The notes: generated by a model from the letters alone, not told the origin. 64,000 nucleotides of DNA from CAWJTV01 sp963845695 (GCA_963845695.1 CAWJTQ010000020.1:372001-436000), one strand, 5' to 3'; counted from the stretch's first letter, positions 11,465 through 22,657 are shown. Program-made: numbers and translations.

Positions 11465-12586
11465 TCATTCCCAATGATCGCGGCGGCCGGCGGCGTGGGA
11501 ACCCAGCATCTCTCTGGCCAGAGAGAAGGTGCCGACTTGGCCAGAACGGTCCAGGCCGAAGACGTTGCCGCCATCGGCCGAGACGAGGAAGGGGGCCTTC
11601 TGAAGTCCTTCGCCCTGGGAGCGCCGACCCACGCTTGTCGGATTCGAGGCGAGGCTGGCCGGAACTCGGGTCGAACCCGAGTCTGGCGGAATGCAGCCGC
11701 AGAGATTCCTCCCGATCGTGGCGCAACAGGTAGACCAGGTGGATATCTCCTCCCGTGCCGATGGCGATATTCGGGTATCGTTCGGAGTCTATGTCGTCGT
11801 CGGCTTTGCTACAGGACGCGTCAGTCAATCGTCCGGCCGACAGGATCGTATCGGCCTCGTCGCTCATCTCGAGCCACCAGAGTCGAGACGGCTGGAAAAC
11901 CCAGCGCCGTCCGACCTTCGCTTGCAGGCTCAAGGCCACGATGACGAACTTCCGCAGCTTCGGTTCGGAGGACCAGACTGGTTCGGTCAGGAAGATCTTG
12001 CCCAGACTGGGAGGTTTGACTTTCCAGGTCACTGGCATGGAGGTCGCCGCGCCCGCGACGACTTCCGTCGTCTCGGCAATCCCGCCTTCGTCGCCTTGTG
12101 CAGGGAGACGGCAGCGATGCAGCCGGCCGTCTCCGCCAGGGAACAGGAAGGTCCGCGGCTGGCCGGGTACCCAGCAGGGGCGTCCTGTAGGGAGGATCTC
12201 CGTGGCCACGCGGCAGAGCACAGCGGAGTCCGAGACCCGGAACACCCCCAGCCCGCAGAACGGCCCACCTTCCCGGTGCACCCATCGACCCGCCGCCATC
12301 AGCTCCCCGCTCGGGTCGCGCAGGGGCAGACGCTCAGATAGCTCCACTGCTCTTCCTCCGGCAGACGAATCGGCGTGCATTGCCCGGACGATTGGTCGAT
12401 CAAGTCGTACCGTTTCGAGCCCGCGAAGCCGTGAGGCAGCGCGTCGTGCAGCGATGGCTCGGCGGGGATTTGGGCCGGCTCCGGATGCGAAGGTATCCTG
12501 CCACCCATCGTCCCGATCCCGAGTGCAATCAGCGTCCATCCGATGACGAGAGCGGCCAACGATCGTACCAGGTTCATCAAGCTCAT
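11465..12586 (-). CDS. Hypothetical exported protein, two frameshifts
   Basis: ATG at 12586 starts MSLMNLVRSLAALVIGWTLIALGIGTM, a signal peptide or anchor. A frame change near 12300 continues into DPSGELMAAGRWVHREGGPF, VLCRVATEILPTGRPCWVPG, KIFLTEPVWSSEPKLRKFVI and IAIGTGGDIHLVYLLRH. A second change near 11650 gives APFLVSADGGNVFGLDRSGQ and a stop at 11465-11467. The recurring 'GDGRLHR', 'GGDIHLVYL' and 'DGGNVFGLD' strand-turn elements suggest a beta-propeller, which would suit a sensor or scaffold outside the membrane; that is inference. No family is recognised. It is separated by about 190 bp from the membrane-protein gene downstream on the same strand. Confidence 0.5.
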
Positions 12587-13452
12587 CAGCAGGGTGTCCT
12601 CAACGAGGAGACCGTCCGCCGAAGCAACCCCCAGACTGGGGATCGTTCACTCACGGCGGTACCGCGATCCATTTCCGCGCCACACCGACCGTCGCCGACC
12701 GGGCGAGGCCGGCTTCATCGTGGCGGTCGAGGCAGCGGCGGAGCCCGAGGGGAAGATCCGACGATCGGCGGCTCCCGGCGGAGAGCCGTCTTTGGCGGAC
12801 ATACGACCGGCCGGTGGGAGGGAAGGCCGGTTGCTCCCGTGACAGCGGGGACGGGAGTCTTCCCAGGCTCGGAGATCGGGTCTCGATTTCCTTCGGTAGG
12901 TCCGCAACCCAACGAAGGGCCCGGTCCATACCAGTGATTAGGTGGGAGAGACATAAGCTTCACCCGCACGGTGGAGACCGCAACAGGGAGCCCATGGTCG
13001 AACGAATAGAATTAGTAGGGCAACTTTCGGGCCAGTCCGCCCGATCTGCGTCTCGAAGCCAGCGAATTTGCGATCGGCCGCCGCGAATCGACTGTCCTAA
13101 GGCGAGATTGCATCGCGGTTTGCCCGATCGATGCCGTGTGCTCGACCGGAACTGCCGCCGTGGCGATCGAGTCGCCGATCGGCTATCCTGGGTCGGGCCA
13201 CCTCAGGGCAGGCTGCCGAGAAAACTGGCAACCCGCCCGATGCCCGCGCCGGCATGGGTTCCCAGCGGGCGAAGGATGTCGGACGACGGCAAGAACGAGG
13301 CTGTGTGGCACGATTCCCCGTTCTTGACCCACCGACGAGCGTCGGCGTATTGACACGTACATACTAAGCGGTATCATGCAGAGTGAAGCGAGTGAAGTAG
13401 CGGTCACCGTCGGACCGCCCAGGATCCGCAGGTTTTCTCCAGCCGCGCCGGG
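12587..13452. other. Intergenic stretch without a supported gene
   Basis: Several short open frames occur on both strands here, but none shows a ribosome-binding site plus protein-like composition. I see no RNA gene. A loose inverted repeat (CAAGAACG ... CGTTCTTG, about 20-base loop) lies near 13290-13326 and could be a weak terminator-like hairpin. The region separates a minus-strand gene from a plus-strand one, so it should contain divergent promoters. Confidence 0.4.
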
Positions 13453-13749
13453 GTGAGGGAGCTGATCATAGCCCAAGTCGAAGCAATCCGCCGAGCGATG
13501 CACACGCAGCCCTTCCGGCCCTTCGCGATCAAGCTGGTGGACGGGACAGTCTACAGCGTGAAGCATCACAACTGGCTCGTCATCCCGCCCGTTCAGAGGC
13601 CTCGGGAGGTCTGGTACTTCGTTGCCACCGATCCCGGGAGCGAGGAGGATGAGACCCACTGGATCGACCTCGCCCGGATCTCCGAGGTGATCGTACCGCC
13701 CGCCGCGTCATCGTCGCCCGCGGTCCAGGCTATTGGCAACGGGGAGTGA
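13453..13749 (+). CDS. Small conserved hypothetical protein (PFRPF-type)
   Basis: The 98-residue protein has IRRAMHTQPFRPFAIKLVDG near the N-terminus and a hydrophobic strand pattern ending in HWIDLARISEVIV. It resembles the short planctomycete proteins built on 'ALxAxPFRPFxIRLxDG...xIDLxxIxxxE', of unknown function. The listed start is GTG; an ATG at codon 17 would give a shorter product. It is followed after 3 bp by a ribbon-helix-helix-like gene, so the two are likely co-transcribed. Confidence 0.55.
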   Translation: MRELIIAQVEAIRRAMHTQPFRPFAIKLVDGTVYSVKHHNWLVIPPVQRPREVWYFVATDPGSEEDETHWIDLARISEVIVPPAASSSPAVQAIGNGE

Positions 13750-13752
13750 CTT

Positions 13753-14031
13753 ATGTCCGCCAGCCGCATCCCCAAGACCTACCGCCTCAGCGAGGACACC
13801 CTGGCGCACATTGACCATATCATCAAGGTCCTCGAGGACCTGACGGGAATTCGACCCACGGCGACAGCAGTCATCGAACTGGCCGTGAAGGAACTCCGGC
13901 GGGAGAAGCTCGGTCGCCGCTCTGCCGAGCAGGCGACGGCTGAACGGCCCGGGGATCCCGAGTCTCCCCACTTCATCGGCCTAGCTCTGCCTCCTGAGCG
14001 GCACCAGGCCAGCCGTGGAAAATTGAAATGA
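13753..14031 (+). CDS. Small ribbon-helix-helix-like protein
   Basis: The 92-residue protein opens MSASRIPKTYRLSEDTLAHIDHI and continues TGIRPTATAVIELAVKELRR. That is a short strand followed by two helices, the pattern of MetJ/Arc-type DNA-binding antitoxins and regulators ('YRLS..tl..id.l...lg..sat.vie.Av..l'). The C-terminal 35 residues look disordered. It ends ATGA-overlapping the HEAT-repeat gene and follows the PFRPF-type gene by 3 bp. A regulator or antitoxin role is inference; no clear toxin lies beside it. The inverted repeat at 14021-14058, at the end of this gene, would be a natural operator to test. Confidence 0.5.
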   Translation: MSASRIPKTYRLSEDTLAHIDHIIKVLEDLTGIRPTATAVIELAVKELRREKLGRRSAEQATAERPGDPESPHFIGLALPPERHQASRGKLK

Positions 14032-14058
14032 TTTCGATAATTAATAATTTCAATTATC
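14021..14058. promoter_or_regulatory. AT-rich overlapping inverted repeats at a gene start (possible operator)
   Basis: AATTGAAAT (14021-14029) and ATTTCAATT (14047-14055) form a perfect 9-bp inverted repeat. A second one, GATAATT (14036-14042) and AATTATC (14052-14058), overlaps it. Base composition drops sharply to AT here inside a GC-rich region. It sits across the end of the ribbon-helix-helix gene and the first codons of the HEAT-repeat frame. It could be an operator, a promoter, or an mRNA hairpin at a translation start. Confidence 0.4.
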
Positions 14059-14729
14059 TCATTATTCTCTCGTCGGGCAAGAAGTGGGCTTTGATAAGCA
14101 GCGACGATCAGAGCCGATTAGCCGGATGGCTGGCGCGTCTGGGTGGCCCTGGATATAAGGGATCCGAGGATCGCGATCGCGCCGTCGTGGAGATGCGGGC
14201 TGAGGGAGCCAGCAGGCTCCTACCACAACTCATCCCCCTAACCGGCGACGACCTCGAAACCCGGTGCCAGGCCTGCGAAGCGATCCTCCTGGTGGATTCT
14301 GAGCACGGTACCGAACGGGTCCTCCCCCTGTTGAGTGACCCGGATGACCGCGTCCGTTGGTATGCCTGCTGGTGCCTTTGCGGACGTGGAGACGAGAGGG
14401 CTACGACTCCGCTCATGGCGGTCCTGAAATCCGATCAAGACCCAAACGTGCGTGGTTTGGCGGCAATGGCGCTGGGCCGGATCGGGGGTCCGGCAGTGAT
14501 CCCGGCGTTTCTCTCCACCATGGCCTCCGACCACGAGGTCAACGAAAACGGACACACGCCCAGCCATTGCGCGGCAATGGCACTCGACGACATCCTGGGC
14601 ACTGAGGAGACACGCATCAAGGTGTCGGAGTCCGTGTGCAAGATGAGAGAGGGCGAGCCGGACTTGGATCGGCTTCGGCGTCTGGCGGAGCAGCGGTATC
14701 AGCAGTGGTTGGGAGCCCAGGCCTCATGA
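14028..14729 (+). CDS. HEAT-repeat protein
   Basis: The 233-residue frame contains HEAT/armadillo-type helical pairs: LLPQLIPLTGDDLETRCQAC, VLPLLSDPDDRVRWYACWCL, PLMAVLKSDQDPNVRGLAAM and AVIPAFLSTMASDHEV. PBS-lyase-like HEAT repeats mediate protein-protein contacts. The first about 20 codons (MISIINNFNYLIIL) are AT-rich and unlike the rest, so the true start may be a later TTG or GTG (for example at LISSDDQSRLAGW). As drawn, the ATG overlaps the stop of the upstream small gene by 4 bp. Function unknown. Confidence 0.65.
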   Translation: MISIINNFNYLIILSSGKKWALISSDDQSRLAGWLARLGGPGYKGSEDRDRAVVEMRAEGASRLLPQLIPLTGDDLETRCQACEAILLVDSEHGTERVLPLLSDPDDRVRWYACWCLCGRGDERATTPLMAVLKSDQDPNVRGLAAMALGRIGGPAVIPAFLSTMASDHEVNENGHTPSHCAAMALDDILGTEETRIKVSESVCKMREGEPDLDRLRRLAEQRYQQWLGAQAS

Positions 14730-14964
14730 CGCGGCGTTCGGCCGCAACTCCCAGTTTCGAGATCATGGACCTGCCGCGTCGAACAACAACAACGCGCGGC
14801 TCTGCAACGCGCCTGATCACTCGCGAAGGCCGATCTTTCCGGGTACAATGCCAAACTCGCCAACGGATTCCGGCCTGGCTTCGCGGACCAGATTGCAGGA
14901 AAACTCCTGCCCGACGAAGCCGAGGCCTGGGTCTCAATCCTGCACCCTGTAAGGATCGACGATC

Positions 14965-17900
14965 ATGAGCCGACGCTGCTACGTATTCGCCGTCTTGGCT
15001 GCTGCCCTCGGGTTGCCTGCGTTCGCGCGGGCCGACGCCATCGAGATCAAGACGGGCGATCATCTTTCCATAATCGGCAACACCCTGGCCGACCGGATGC
15101 AGCACGACGGCTGGCTGGAGACCGACCTCCAGGCTCGCTACCCCGAACACAAGCTGGTCATCCGCAACCTCGGCTTCTCCGGCGATGAACTGACCCTCCG
15201 ACTCCGCTCGGCTGATTTCGGGACCCCCGACCAGTGGCTGACCAGGACGAAGACCGACGTCGTCCTGGCCTTCTTCGGCTACAACGAGTCGTTCGCCGGC
15301 CAAGATGGTTTGCCTGCGTTCCAGAAGGATCTCGACGCGTTCGTCAAGCATACCCTCGCCCAGAAGTACAACGGCACGTCGGCCCCCCGGCTGGTCCTGT
15401 TCTCGCCGATCGCCGTGGAGGCACCGCGAGGCCGCGATCTGCCCGACCCTTCGGCCACCAATGAACGGCTGAAGCTCTATACCGCGGCGATGGCCGCGCT
15501 CGCCAAGGCCGACGGCATCGCCTTCGTCAACCTGTTCGCCCCAAGCTTGGCCCTGTACGAGAAGTCTGCCCAGCCGCTCACGATCAACGGCGTCCACTTG
15601 AACGACGTCGGCAACCGACAGCTCGCCGAGGTGATCCTCGACCGGATTGCCCCTGGCCCGAAAGTCGCGAACGCGACGAACCTCGACAAACTCCGCCTGG
15701 CCGTCCTCGATAAGAACTTCACCTGGTTCAACCGCTATCGGACGGTCAACGGCTACTCGATCTTCGGCGGCCGCGCCGCTCTAAGATTCACCGACGGCCA
15801 GACCAACCGCGTGGTTGCCCAGCGCGAAATGGAAGTGCTCGACGTGATGACCGCCAACCGCGACCAACGGATCTGGACCGTCGCGCAGGGCCAAGACCTG
15901 GCGGTCGACGACGCGAACACCCCCCCGTTCATCCCTGTTAAGACCAACAAGCCAGGCCCCGGGCCTCACGGCGAGCATCTTTTCCTGAGCGGCGAGGAAG
16001 CCATCGGCCAGATGACGGTCGGCAAGAACCTCAAGGTCAACCTGTTCGCCTCCGAGAAGGAGTTTCCCGAGTTGGCCAAACCGGTTCAGATGTCGTTCGA
16101 TTCCAAGGGACGCCTCTGGGTCGCCTGCTGGCCGACCTACCCGCACTGGAAACCCAAGGAGGAAATGAACGACAAGCTCTTGATCCTGGAAGACACCGAC
16201 GGTGACGGCAAGGCCGACAAGAAGATCGTCTTCGCCGGCGGCCTGCATTGCCCGACGGGCTTCGAGTTCGCCAATGGCGGTGTCCTGGTCGCCCAGGCGC
16301 CCGACCTGATGTTCTTGAAGGACACCGACGGCGATGACCGGGCCGACATCCGCCAGCGAGTCCTCTCGGGCCTCGATTCGGCCGACACCCACCACACCTC
16401 CAATAGCTTCCAGCTCGACCCGGGCGGCGCCTTGTATTTCCAGGAGGGCACGTTCCACCAGACCCAGGTCGAGACGCCGTACGGCCCGTCGGTCCGCTGC
16501 TCGAACGCGGGGGTCTTCCGCTACGAGCCCAAGTCGCAAAAGTTCGAGGTTTACGTTTCCTATGGCTTCGCCAACCCTCATGGCCATGCTTTCGACCGCT
16601 GGGGCCAGGACATCGTGGTCAACGGCACCGGTTCCGTCCCCACTCACGGCACCCTGTTCTCGGGCCACGTCAACTACCCCAACAAGCACGGCAGCCCACC
16701 CCAGGTCTACCGGCAGCGCACCCGACCCACCCCGGGCCTCGAGTTCCTCAGCAGCCGCCACTTCCCCGAAGAATTCCAGGGAAACTTGCTCGTCCCCAAC
16801 GTGATTGGCTTTCAGGGGATCCTCCGCTACAAGATCGAATACAAAGGCGCCAGCCTCACCGGCACCGAGCTCGAGCCGATCCTTTCATCTCGTGACCCGA
16901 ACTTCCGGCCTTCCGACGTCGAGACCGGGCCGGACGGGGCCATCTACTTCCTCGACTGGCAGAATCCCATCATCGGCCATATGCAGCACAACCTCCGAGA
17001 CCCCAGCCGCGACCGGATCCATGGCCGGGTCTACCGGATCACCTACGAAGGCCGCCCGCTCTCCATTCCCCCCCGGATCGCCGGCGCCTCGATCGAAGAA
17101 CTGCTCAGGCTGCTCAAGCACCCCGAGGATCGGGTCCGCTACCGGGCCAGGACCGAGCTGGGCGCGAGGGACAGCGCCAGGTGATCGCCGCCCTCAAGAC
17201 CTGGGTCGCCCGGCTCGACAAGGCCGACCCCGATTATGAGCATCTCTTGACCGAAGCCCTCTGGGCCCACCAGTACCAGGACGTCGTCAACCTCGAACTG
17301 CTCGACCGGGCGCTCGCCTCGACCGACTTCCACGCCAGGGCCGCCGCCACCCGGGTCTTGTGTGTCTGGCGGGACCGAGTTCCCAATCCCCTCGACAGGC
17401 TCAAGAAGCTGGCGGCCGACCCCCATCCCCTGGTCCGGCTCGAGGCCATCCGGGCCGCGAGCTTCTTCCCGGCTGCCGAGGCCGTCGAAGTCCCCTTGAT
17501 CTCGGCCGACCTACCGACCGATGAGTATCTCGACTATACCCGGGGCGAGACGATGAGAACGCTGGAGCCTTACTGGCGAAAAGCGATTGCCCTGGGCAAG
17601 CCGATCGCCGTTACCAGTGACGCCGGCACCCGGTTCTTCCTCGGCCGGCTCAGCCTCGAGGAGCTCCTCAAGATGCACCGAACGCGCGGATCGATCTCGA
17701 GCTGCTCCGGCGCAACGGGGTCCGGGAGGAAATCCGCCGGGAGGCCCTCGCCGACCTGTCGAAGATCGACGGCAAGACCGAGTTGACGGCGCTGATCGAA
17801 GTCATCAAAGCCCTCGACGACCGCGCCGGCGCGGAGATCGACGCGGTTGCCTTCGATCTCGGCCGGCTCCTCACCGGTCGCGAGGCCGTTGAGCTCACGA

Positions 17901-19910
17901 CCGCTCGGCTCGACCTGGAAGGACTCACGACAGCCGGCCACAAGCCGGTGATCCGGCAGCTTGGCTATCTCGCCCTGATCGCCGCCGACGGCAACGTTGA
18001 CAAAGCCTGGGCACTCGCCTCGAAGTCGTCGGGCTCCCTCCGGGACCTGGTCAACGCCATGCCCGCGATCCGCGATCCGGGCCAGCGTTCGGCGCTTTAT
18101 CCCAGGGTCTTGCCGCTGCTCGACGGGCTCCCGAAGGCGCTGGGAGGCGGCACCAAGGCGTCCAAGGGGACCGAGGGACGATTCGTCCGGATCGAGCTCC
18201 GGGGCCGCCGGACCCTGACGCTCGCCGAGGTCGAGGTCTTCAGCGACGGGCGGAATGTCGCCCCGCTCGGCAAGGCCACTCAGAAGAACACCGCTTACGA
18301 CGGCCCCGCCGAGCGAGCAATCGACGGCAACAAGAATGGCGGTTACGGCGACGGCGGGCAGACTCATACCGAGGAAAACACCCCGAATCCCTGGTGGGAG
18401 GTCAACCTCGGCGCCAGTTATCCGATCGACTCGGTCGCCGTGTGGAACCGGACGGAAGGCGACTATTTCCAGCGACTCAATCGCTACACCCTCAAGGTCC
18501 TCGACGCGGGTCGCAACGTCGTCTTCCAGGCCGTCAACCTGCCAGCCCGGAGGGAGACGGCGACGACCGAGATCGGCGGAACCGGTCCGGAGGGATCGCT
18601 CCGACGCTCGGCGATGGTCGCGCTGACCTCGGTCCGAGGCAAGGAGGCCGAGACCTTCAAGGCCCTCGCAAAGTTCGTGAGAGGTGGAGGGTCCGACCGA
18701 TCCGCCGCGATCCGGGCGATCTCGCGGATTCCACTCGCCGACTGGCCGGCCGACGAGGCTGGTCCAACGGTCAACTCCCTGCTCGCCTCCATCAAGACGA
18801 TCCCGGCCCGGGAACGGACCTCCGCCAACGCCCTCGACGCGATGCAGTTGGCCGACTCGCTGGCAAGTTTGCTCCCGCTCGACCGGGCGACGAAGGCTCG
18901 TCGCGAACTGGGCGATCTCGGCGTCCGGGTGATCCGGCTGGGCACGATCACCGACCAGATGCTCTTCAACAAGGATCGAATCGCCGCCCAGGCCGGCAAG
19001 CCGGTCGAGATTGTCTTTGAGAATAGCGACATCATGCCGCACAACTTCGTCGTGACGAAGCCAGGTTCGCTCGAAGAGGTGGGCCTGCTCGGCGAATCCA
19101 CGAGCACTCAGCCGGGGGCCCTGGAGCGGAACTACATCCCCCCCACCGACAAGATCCTGGTCGCCAGCCGCCTCCTCGCCCCGCGCGAGTTGCAGAAGAT
19201 CGCCTTCACCGCACCGACGAAGGCTGGCGTCTATCCGTATGTTTGCACCTACCCCGGCCACTGGCGGCGGATGTACGGGGCGTTTTATATCGTCAACGAC
19301 ATCGCCGCCTATCTCGCCGATCCAACGGGCTACCTGGCCGGCCACCCCTTACCGATCCTTGACGACTTGCTCAAGAACAACCGCCCGCGCAAGGAGTGGG
19401 TCTTCGACGACCTCGCATCATCGGTCGAAGGTTTGAGCAGCGGCCGGTCGTTTGTCAACGGCAAGCAGATCTTCGAGGTTGCGAGCTGCGTCTCGTGCCA
19501 CCGTCTGAACGGAGTCGGCGTGCAAGTCGGACCCGACCTCGTCCAGCTCGACCCGAAGACGACGCGTCTCGACATCCTCCGCAGCCTGCTCGAGCCGTCG
19601 GCGAAGATCGACGAGAAGTACCAGACGCATGTGTTCAGCACGAAGTCGGGCAAGGTGATCACCGGCATGATCCTGGAAGAGAACCCCCAGCGGATCAAGG
19701 TGATCGAGAACCCCCTGGCCAAGACCGAACCCGTGTTCCTGGACCGCGCCGAGATCGACGAGCGCCTCCAAGTCGCCGACCTCGATCATGCCCAAGGGCT
19801 TGCTCGACAAGCTGACGAACGAAGAGATCCTCGACCTGATCGCTTACATCGCGGCCAAGGGAGACGCCAAGGCCCCGCTCTTCCAGGGACAGCACGAACA
19901 TGGCCATTAA
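14965..19910 (+). CDS. PVC-type CxxCH membrane-bound dehydrogenase fusion: SGNH + propeller + HEAT + discoidin-like + cupredoxin + heme domain; three frameshifts
   Basis: ATG at 14965 starts a signal peptide (MSRRCYVFAVLAAALGLPAFARA). Then, in order: an SGNH/GDSL-like domain (IRNLGFSGDELTLRLRSADF, NGVHLNDVGNRQLAEVIL, residues about 25-230); the PVC-type beta-propeller (FDSKGRLWVACWPTYPHWKP, ILEDTDGDGKADK, HTSNSFQLDPGGALYFQEGT, FNPHGH-like ANPHGHAFDRWG); HEAT repeats; an F5/8-type discoidin-like region (NPWWEVNLGASYPIDSVAVW); a type I copper site (MPHNFVV ... YVCTYPGHWRRM); and a heme motif CVSCH followed by GPDL. Frames must be joined near 17165, 17685 and 19780, and the end is TAA at 19908-19910. 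The protein would be exported, of about 1640 residues. Such proteins are thought to pass electrons during periplasmic oxidation of carbohydrates; substrate unknown. Confidence 0.85.
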
Positions 19911-19957
19911 AAGGACGTACAACAACGCAGATGGGAAATGGTACCCGAGATGCGACC

Positions 19958-20125
19958 CCGGCCGGATTGTCCGGCCGGTGAAGGAGTTCGGTGGCTAACC
20001 GAACAGCCCTTCATCCCTCCTCGTCTCGACCCCGGCCGGACTGTCCGGCCGGTGAAGAAGTTCGCCAGCTACCAAACCCGCTTAGATCGCCCAACCATGT
20101 GGCGGCGGAGCCGCCTAATCGGACA
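19958..20125. repeat. Cluster of hairpin repeats after the dehydrogenase-fusion gene
   Basis: Two near-identical copies of GACCCCGGCCGGA-N3-TCCGGCCGGTGAAG are present. Their 9-bp perfect stems lie at 19958-19978 (loop TTG) and 20032-20052 (loop CTG). Between them GTTCGGT (19986-19992) pairs with ACCGAAC (19998-20004). A GGCGGC-GGA-GCCGCC hairpin follows near 20101-20115. The stems are typical of planctomycete dispersed intergenic repeats and could terminate transcription from the upstream gene. Confidence 0.75.
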
Positions 20126-20311
20126 GGCGTCTTAATCCGGAACTCCCGTGTGCGGTATCTTCAGCTGAGGTTCTCGACTCCTTCGCGAGGCGACCAATCG
20201 ACCGTATGTGCCCTAGTCTTACAATCGTAAAACATCTAAAGAGTGACTAGCAATCTCGGAATAACTTTCGTCGATTCATCGATTCCAGACCGAAATCAAG
20301 CCGGGAGCAGG

Positions 20312-21759
20312 ATGGGAACCACGGATCCGTCACAGCAGCCCAATCCGGCCGAGATTTCGTGGGCGTCGGAGCCCACCAGGGGTCAACAGAACCCGTGCGA
20401 CGTCGTCTCAACGAACAACCTCCGCTATCGATTGACCGGATCGAACCTGGTGACCGCGATCGCGGGCCTGGCCCTCCTGTTGCTGGCACCGTTCTGCGTG
20501 TCTCGGTCTGAGGGGAAGCCGATATCCCTGGGGTTGCCAGGGGTCCTATCCGGCGACGAACCTCACTATCTCGTTCTGATCAACAGCCTGATCAGCGACG
20601 GAGACTTCGATCTCGCCAACAATTACCAGGATGTGCACCGTGGAGGTCCTCAGGCGGGCCGGATCTTTGCCGGACAGCTTCTCGACCATCATGTCAACTG
20701 GTATGAGGATGGCCGTCTCGTGAAATGATGGCAGGCTTACGAGATGGAACCCGAGAGGTGGGAGAAAGATCGCGAGGGTCATCCGGTACCGACTCGACGT
20801 GGGGATCCCAGATTTCGACCGGTGAGCGAAGAAGAATATTCGCAACACCCGGTCGGGCTTCCTTTCCTCCTGGCCCCGATCCTGTTTGTCTTTCGGGAAA
20901 CGTCTCTCGTCGAACCCGCCGCGCTCTTCTGCAGCGGGCTGGCAACCGTGGGTGGACTGTGTGCGTGGTGTTGGCTGGTCAAAGCTTATACGAAGGTCCC
21001 TGCCCATCTTCTGGCGCGGCGGCCGTGGCCTATCTGGGTAGTCCGCTCTGGCATTACGGCCAGATCCTGCTTTCGGAATCGTTCCTGGCGTTCTTCAGCG
21101 TCGCGGCGTTCGCGATGGCTCTTCGAGCGAAGAATTACTTCATCGCCGGCTTGCTCCTGGGCGCGGGCATCTTGATCAAAGCTCCGTTCGGCCTGATCGC
21201 TCTCCCCCTGATCGGTGATGCCTTGATCAGACGTCAATGGAGGCAGGCCCTGGAGTGTGCGGTTCCCATCGCCTTGGCGGGATTCCTCGTCGCGCACTGG
21301 AATCGGCAGATGTACGGAGACTGGCTGAACGGCCCGCAAGAATGGGAGTCCGGTTCCCTGGTGGAGGGTCTGTTTGGCCTGGCGTTTTCGTGCGAACATG
21401 GACTGCTATTGGTTGCTCCGGCTCTATGCCTGTCCGTTCTCGTTCTCCCGGAGTGGTTTCGTGACCATCGTCGCGACGCGATACTCATGACCCTGGCCGC
21501 ATTGCTCTATGGCGGACTGATGGCGTACTGGGCGCAATGGTGGGGAGGGACATGCTATTCGGCCCGCCTGATCCTGCCCATCGTGCCGTTTCTGTTTGCC
21601 CCCTTGGCTCTCGTGTTCGACTCGAGAATCTGGGCGACGTATCGGCCCGTGCGGTGGCTGGGCACCACGCTCATGACGGTTTCCATTACCTTCGGGGCGA
21701 TGAGTGCGTTCGGATGTGACTATGTCTGGACCAAACACCCCCTTCAGTTGCTCTGGTGA
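20312..21759 (+). CDS. Membrane glycosyltransferase, GT39/ArnT-like, one in-frame TGA and one frameshift
   Basis: ATG at 20312 follows GGGAG. Residues 40-75 hold the first membrane helix (LVTAIAGLALLLLAPFCV), then GVLSGDEPHYLVLINSLISD, the acidic DE motif typical of GT39/GT83 dolichyl- or polyprenyl-phosphate-sugar transferases. A TGA at 20726-20728 interrupts the frame (..GRLVK stop WQAYEMEP..) with no frame change. Near 21015 a one-base shift moves into AVAYLGSPLWHYGQILLSES, followed by at least six more helices (FIAGLLLGAGILIKAPFGLI, MTLAALLYGGLMAYWAQWWG). The protein ends with the stop at 21757-21759, giving about 480 residues. It would transfer a sugar across the membrane to a lipid or protein; substrate unknown. 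Confidence 0.6.
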
Positions 21760-21787
21760 AGGTCAGCGGTACTCCAAGGAGACCACG

Positions 21788-22657
21788 ATGAATCGCAAGT
21801 GGATGGCATTGATGGGTATCCTTCTGTTGACCGGGGTCGCGCGAGCCGCGGATGAACCGGCGACCGAAAAGATCGACGCCAAATTACTAACGCTCCATCG
21901 GGACGAGGCGAAACGGTGGGAGATCTTCGTCGACGCGGCGCGGACGAAGAAAGCCGACTTCGTGTCCGAGCCGGTCTACCGATGGACTAACGCCTCTCGC
22001 GCCAACGGCCAGAGCGGAGCCATGTTCGTCTGGACATACGGGGGGCGTCCCGTGGCGCTGGGCGGGGTCTTCTCGAATCCCGAGCAGGGCCGGCGCATCG
22101 TCATGCATGAGTTTCATGCCCTTGGACCGTTGCGGCTCTTTCCGCACCTGGAAGGTTCCCCGCAGGGATGGCTCCCCAGGACCGGCGTGCCTTTGTACCC
22201 GCTTCCTGACGCGCCTCCTCCCGAGGCGACGGACTTGCGGTGCGCGCGACAGATGCGGGAACTGGCCCGGAGATTCACCGCTCATACGGTGGACGATCTC
22301 GGAGTCCGCTGGCAATTGCGACGGTTATCCCGGCCGCTCTATCGGTATGGGAAGCCCGAAGGTGACCTGATCGACGGAGCTGTCTTCGCCTTCGTGAGCG
22401 ATGCGGGAACCGATCCCGAAATCATCCTGGTCCTGGAGGCCGTGAAGGACGGAGACAAGGAGACGTGGCACTATCGGACCGTCCGGATGTCGATCTCTAG
22501 CCTGTACGTGCAATACCAGGGAAAAGAAATCTGGAAGTCACTCCGGGATGATCCGAAGGGACCATTCGGTAATCCGGACAATACCTACGGGCTAATCCGT
22601 GACCACTTTATTGACGAATTGCCGGAACTCAGCGGACGACGGGACAAGAGCCCGTAA
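21788..22657 (+). CDS. Secreted hypothetical protein
   Basis: ATG at 21788 is set by a strong AAGGAGA site at 21776-21782 (5-base spacer), and the first residues form a signal peptide with an Ala-x-Ala cleavage site (MNRKWMALMGILLLTGVARA-A). The 289-residue product has no motif that I can name. WEIFVDAARTKKADFVSEPV, QSGAMFVWTYGGRPVALGGV and WHYRTVRMSISSLYVQYQGK suggest a soluble beta-rich periplasmic protein. It lies 28 bp after the glycosyltransferase gene and is convergent with the LEPR-XLL gene, with a short CCGGAT-CGA-ATCCGG hairpin at 22713-22727 between them. Confidence 0.65.
   Translation: MNRKWMALMGILLLTGVARAADEPATEKIDAKLLTLHRDEAKRWEIFVDAARTKKADFVSEPVYRWTNASRANGQSGAMFVWTYGGRPVALGGVFSNPEQGRRIVMHEFHALGPLRLFPHLEGSPQGWLPRTGVPLYPLPDAPPPEATDLRCARQMRELARRFTAHTVDDLGVRWQLRRLSRPLYRYGKPEGDLIDGAVFAFVSDAGTDPEIILVLEAVKDGDKETWHYRTVRMSISSLYVQYQGKEIWKSLRDDPKGPFGNPDNTYGLIRDHFIDELPELSGRRDKSP

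Noticed and set aside
12600..13400. Several short frames on both strands
   Set aside because: None has a ribosome-binding site, a convincing composition or a recognisable motif.
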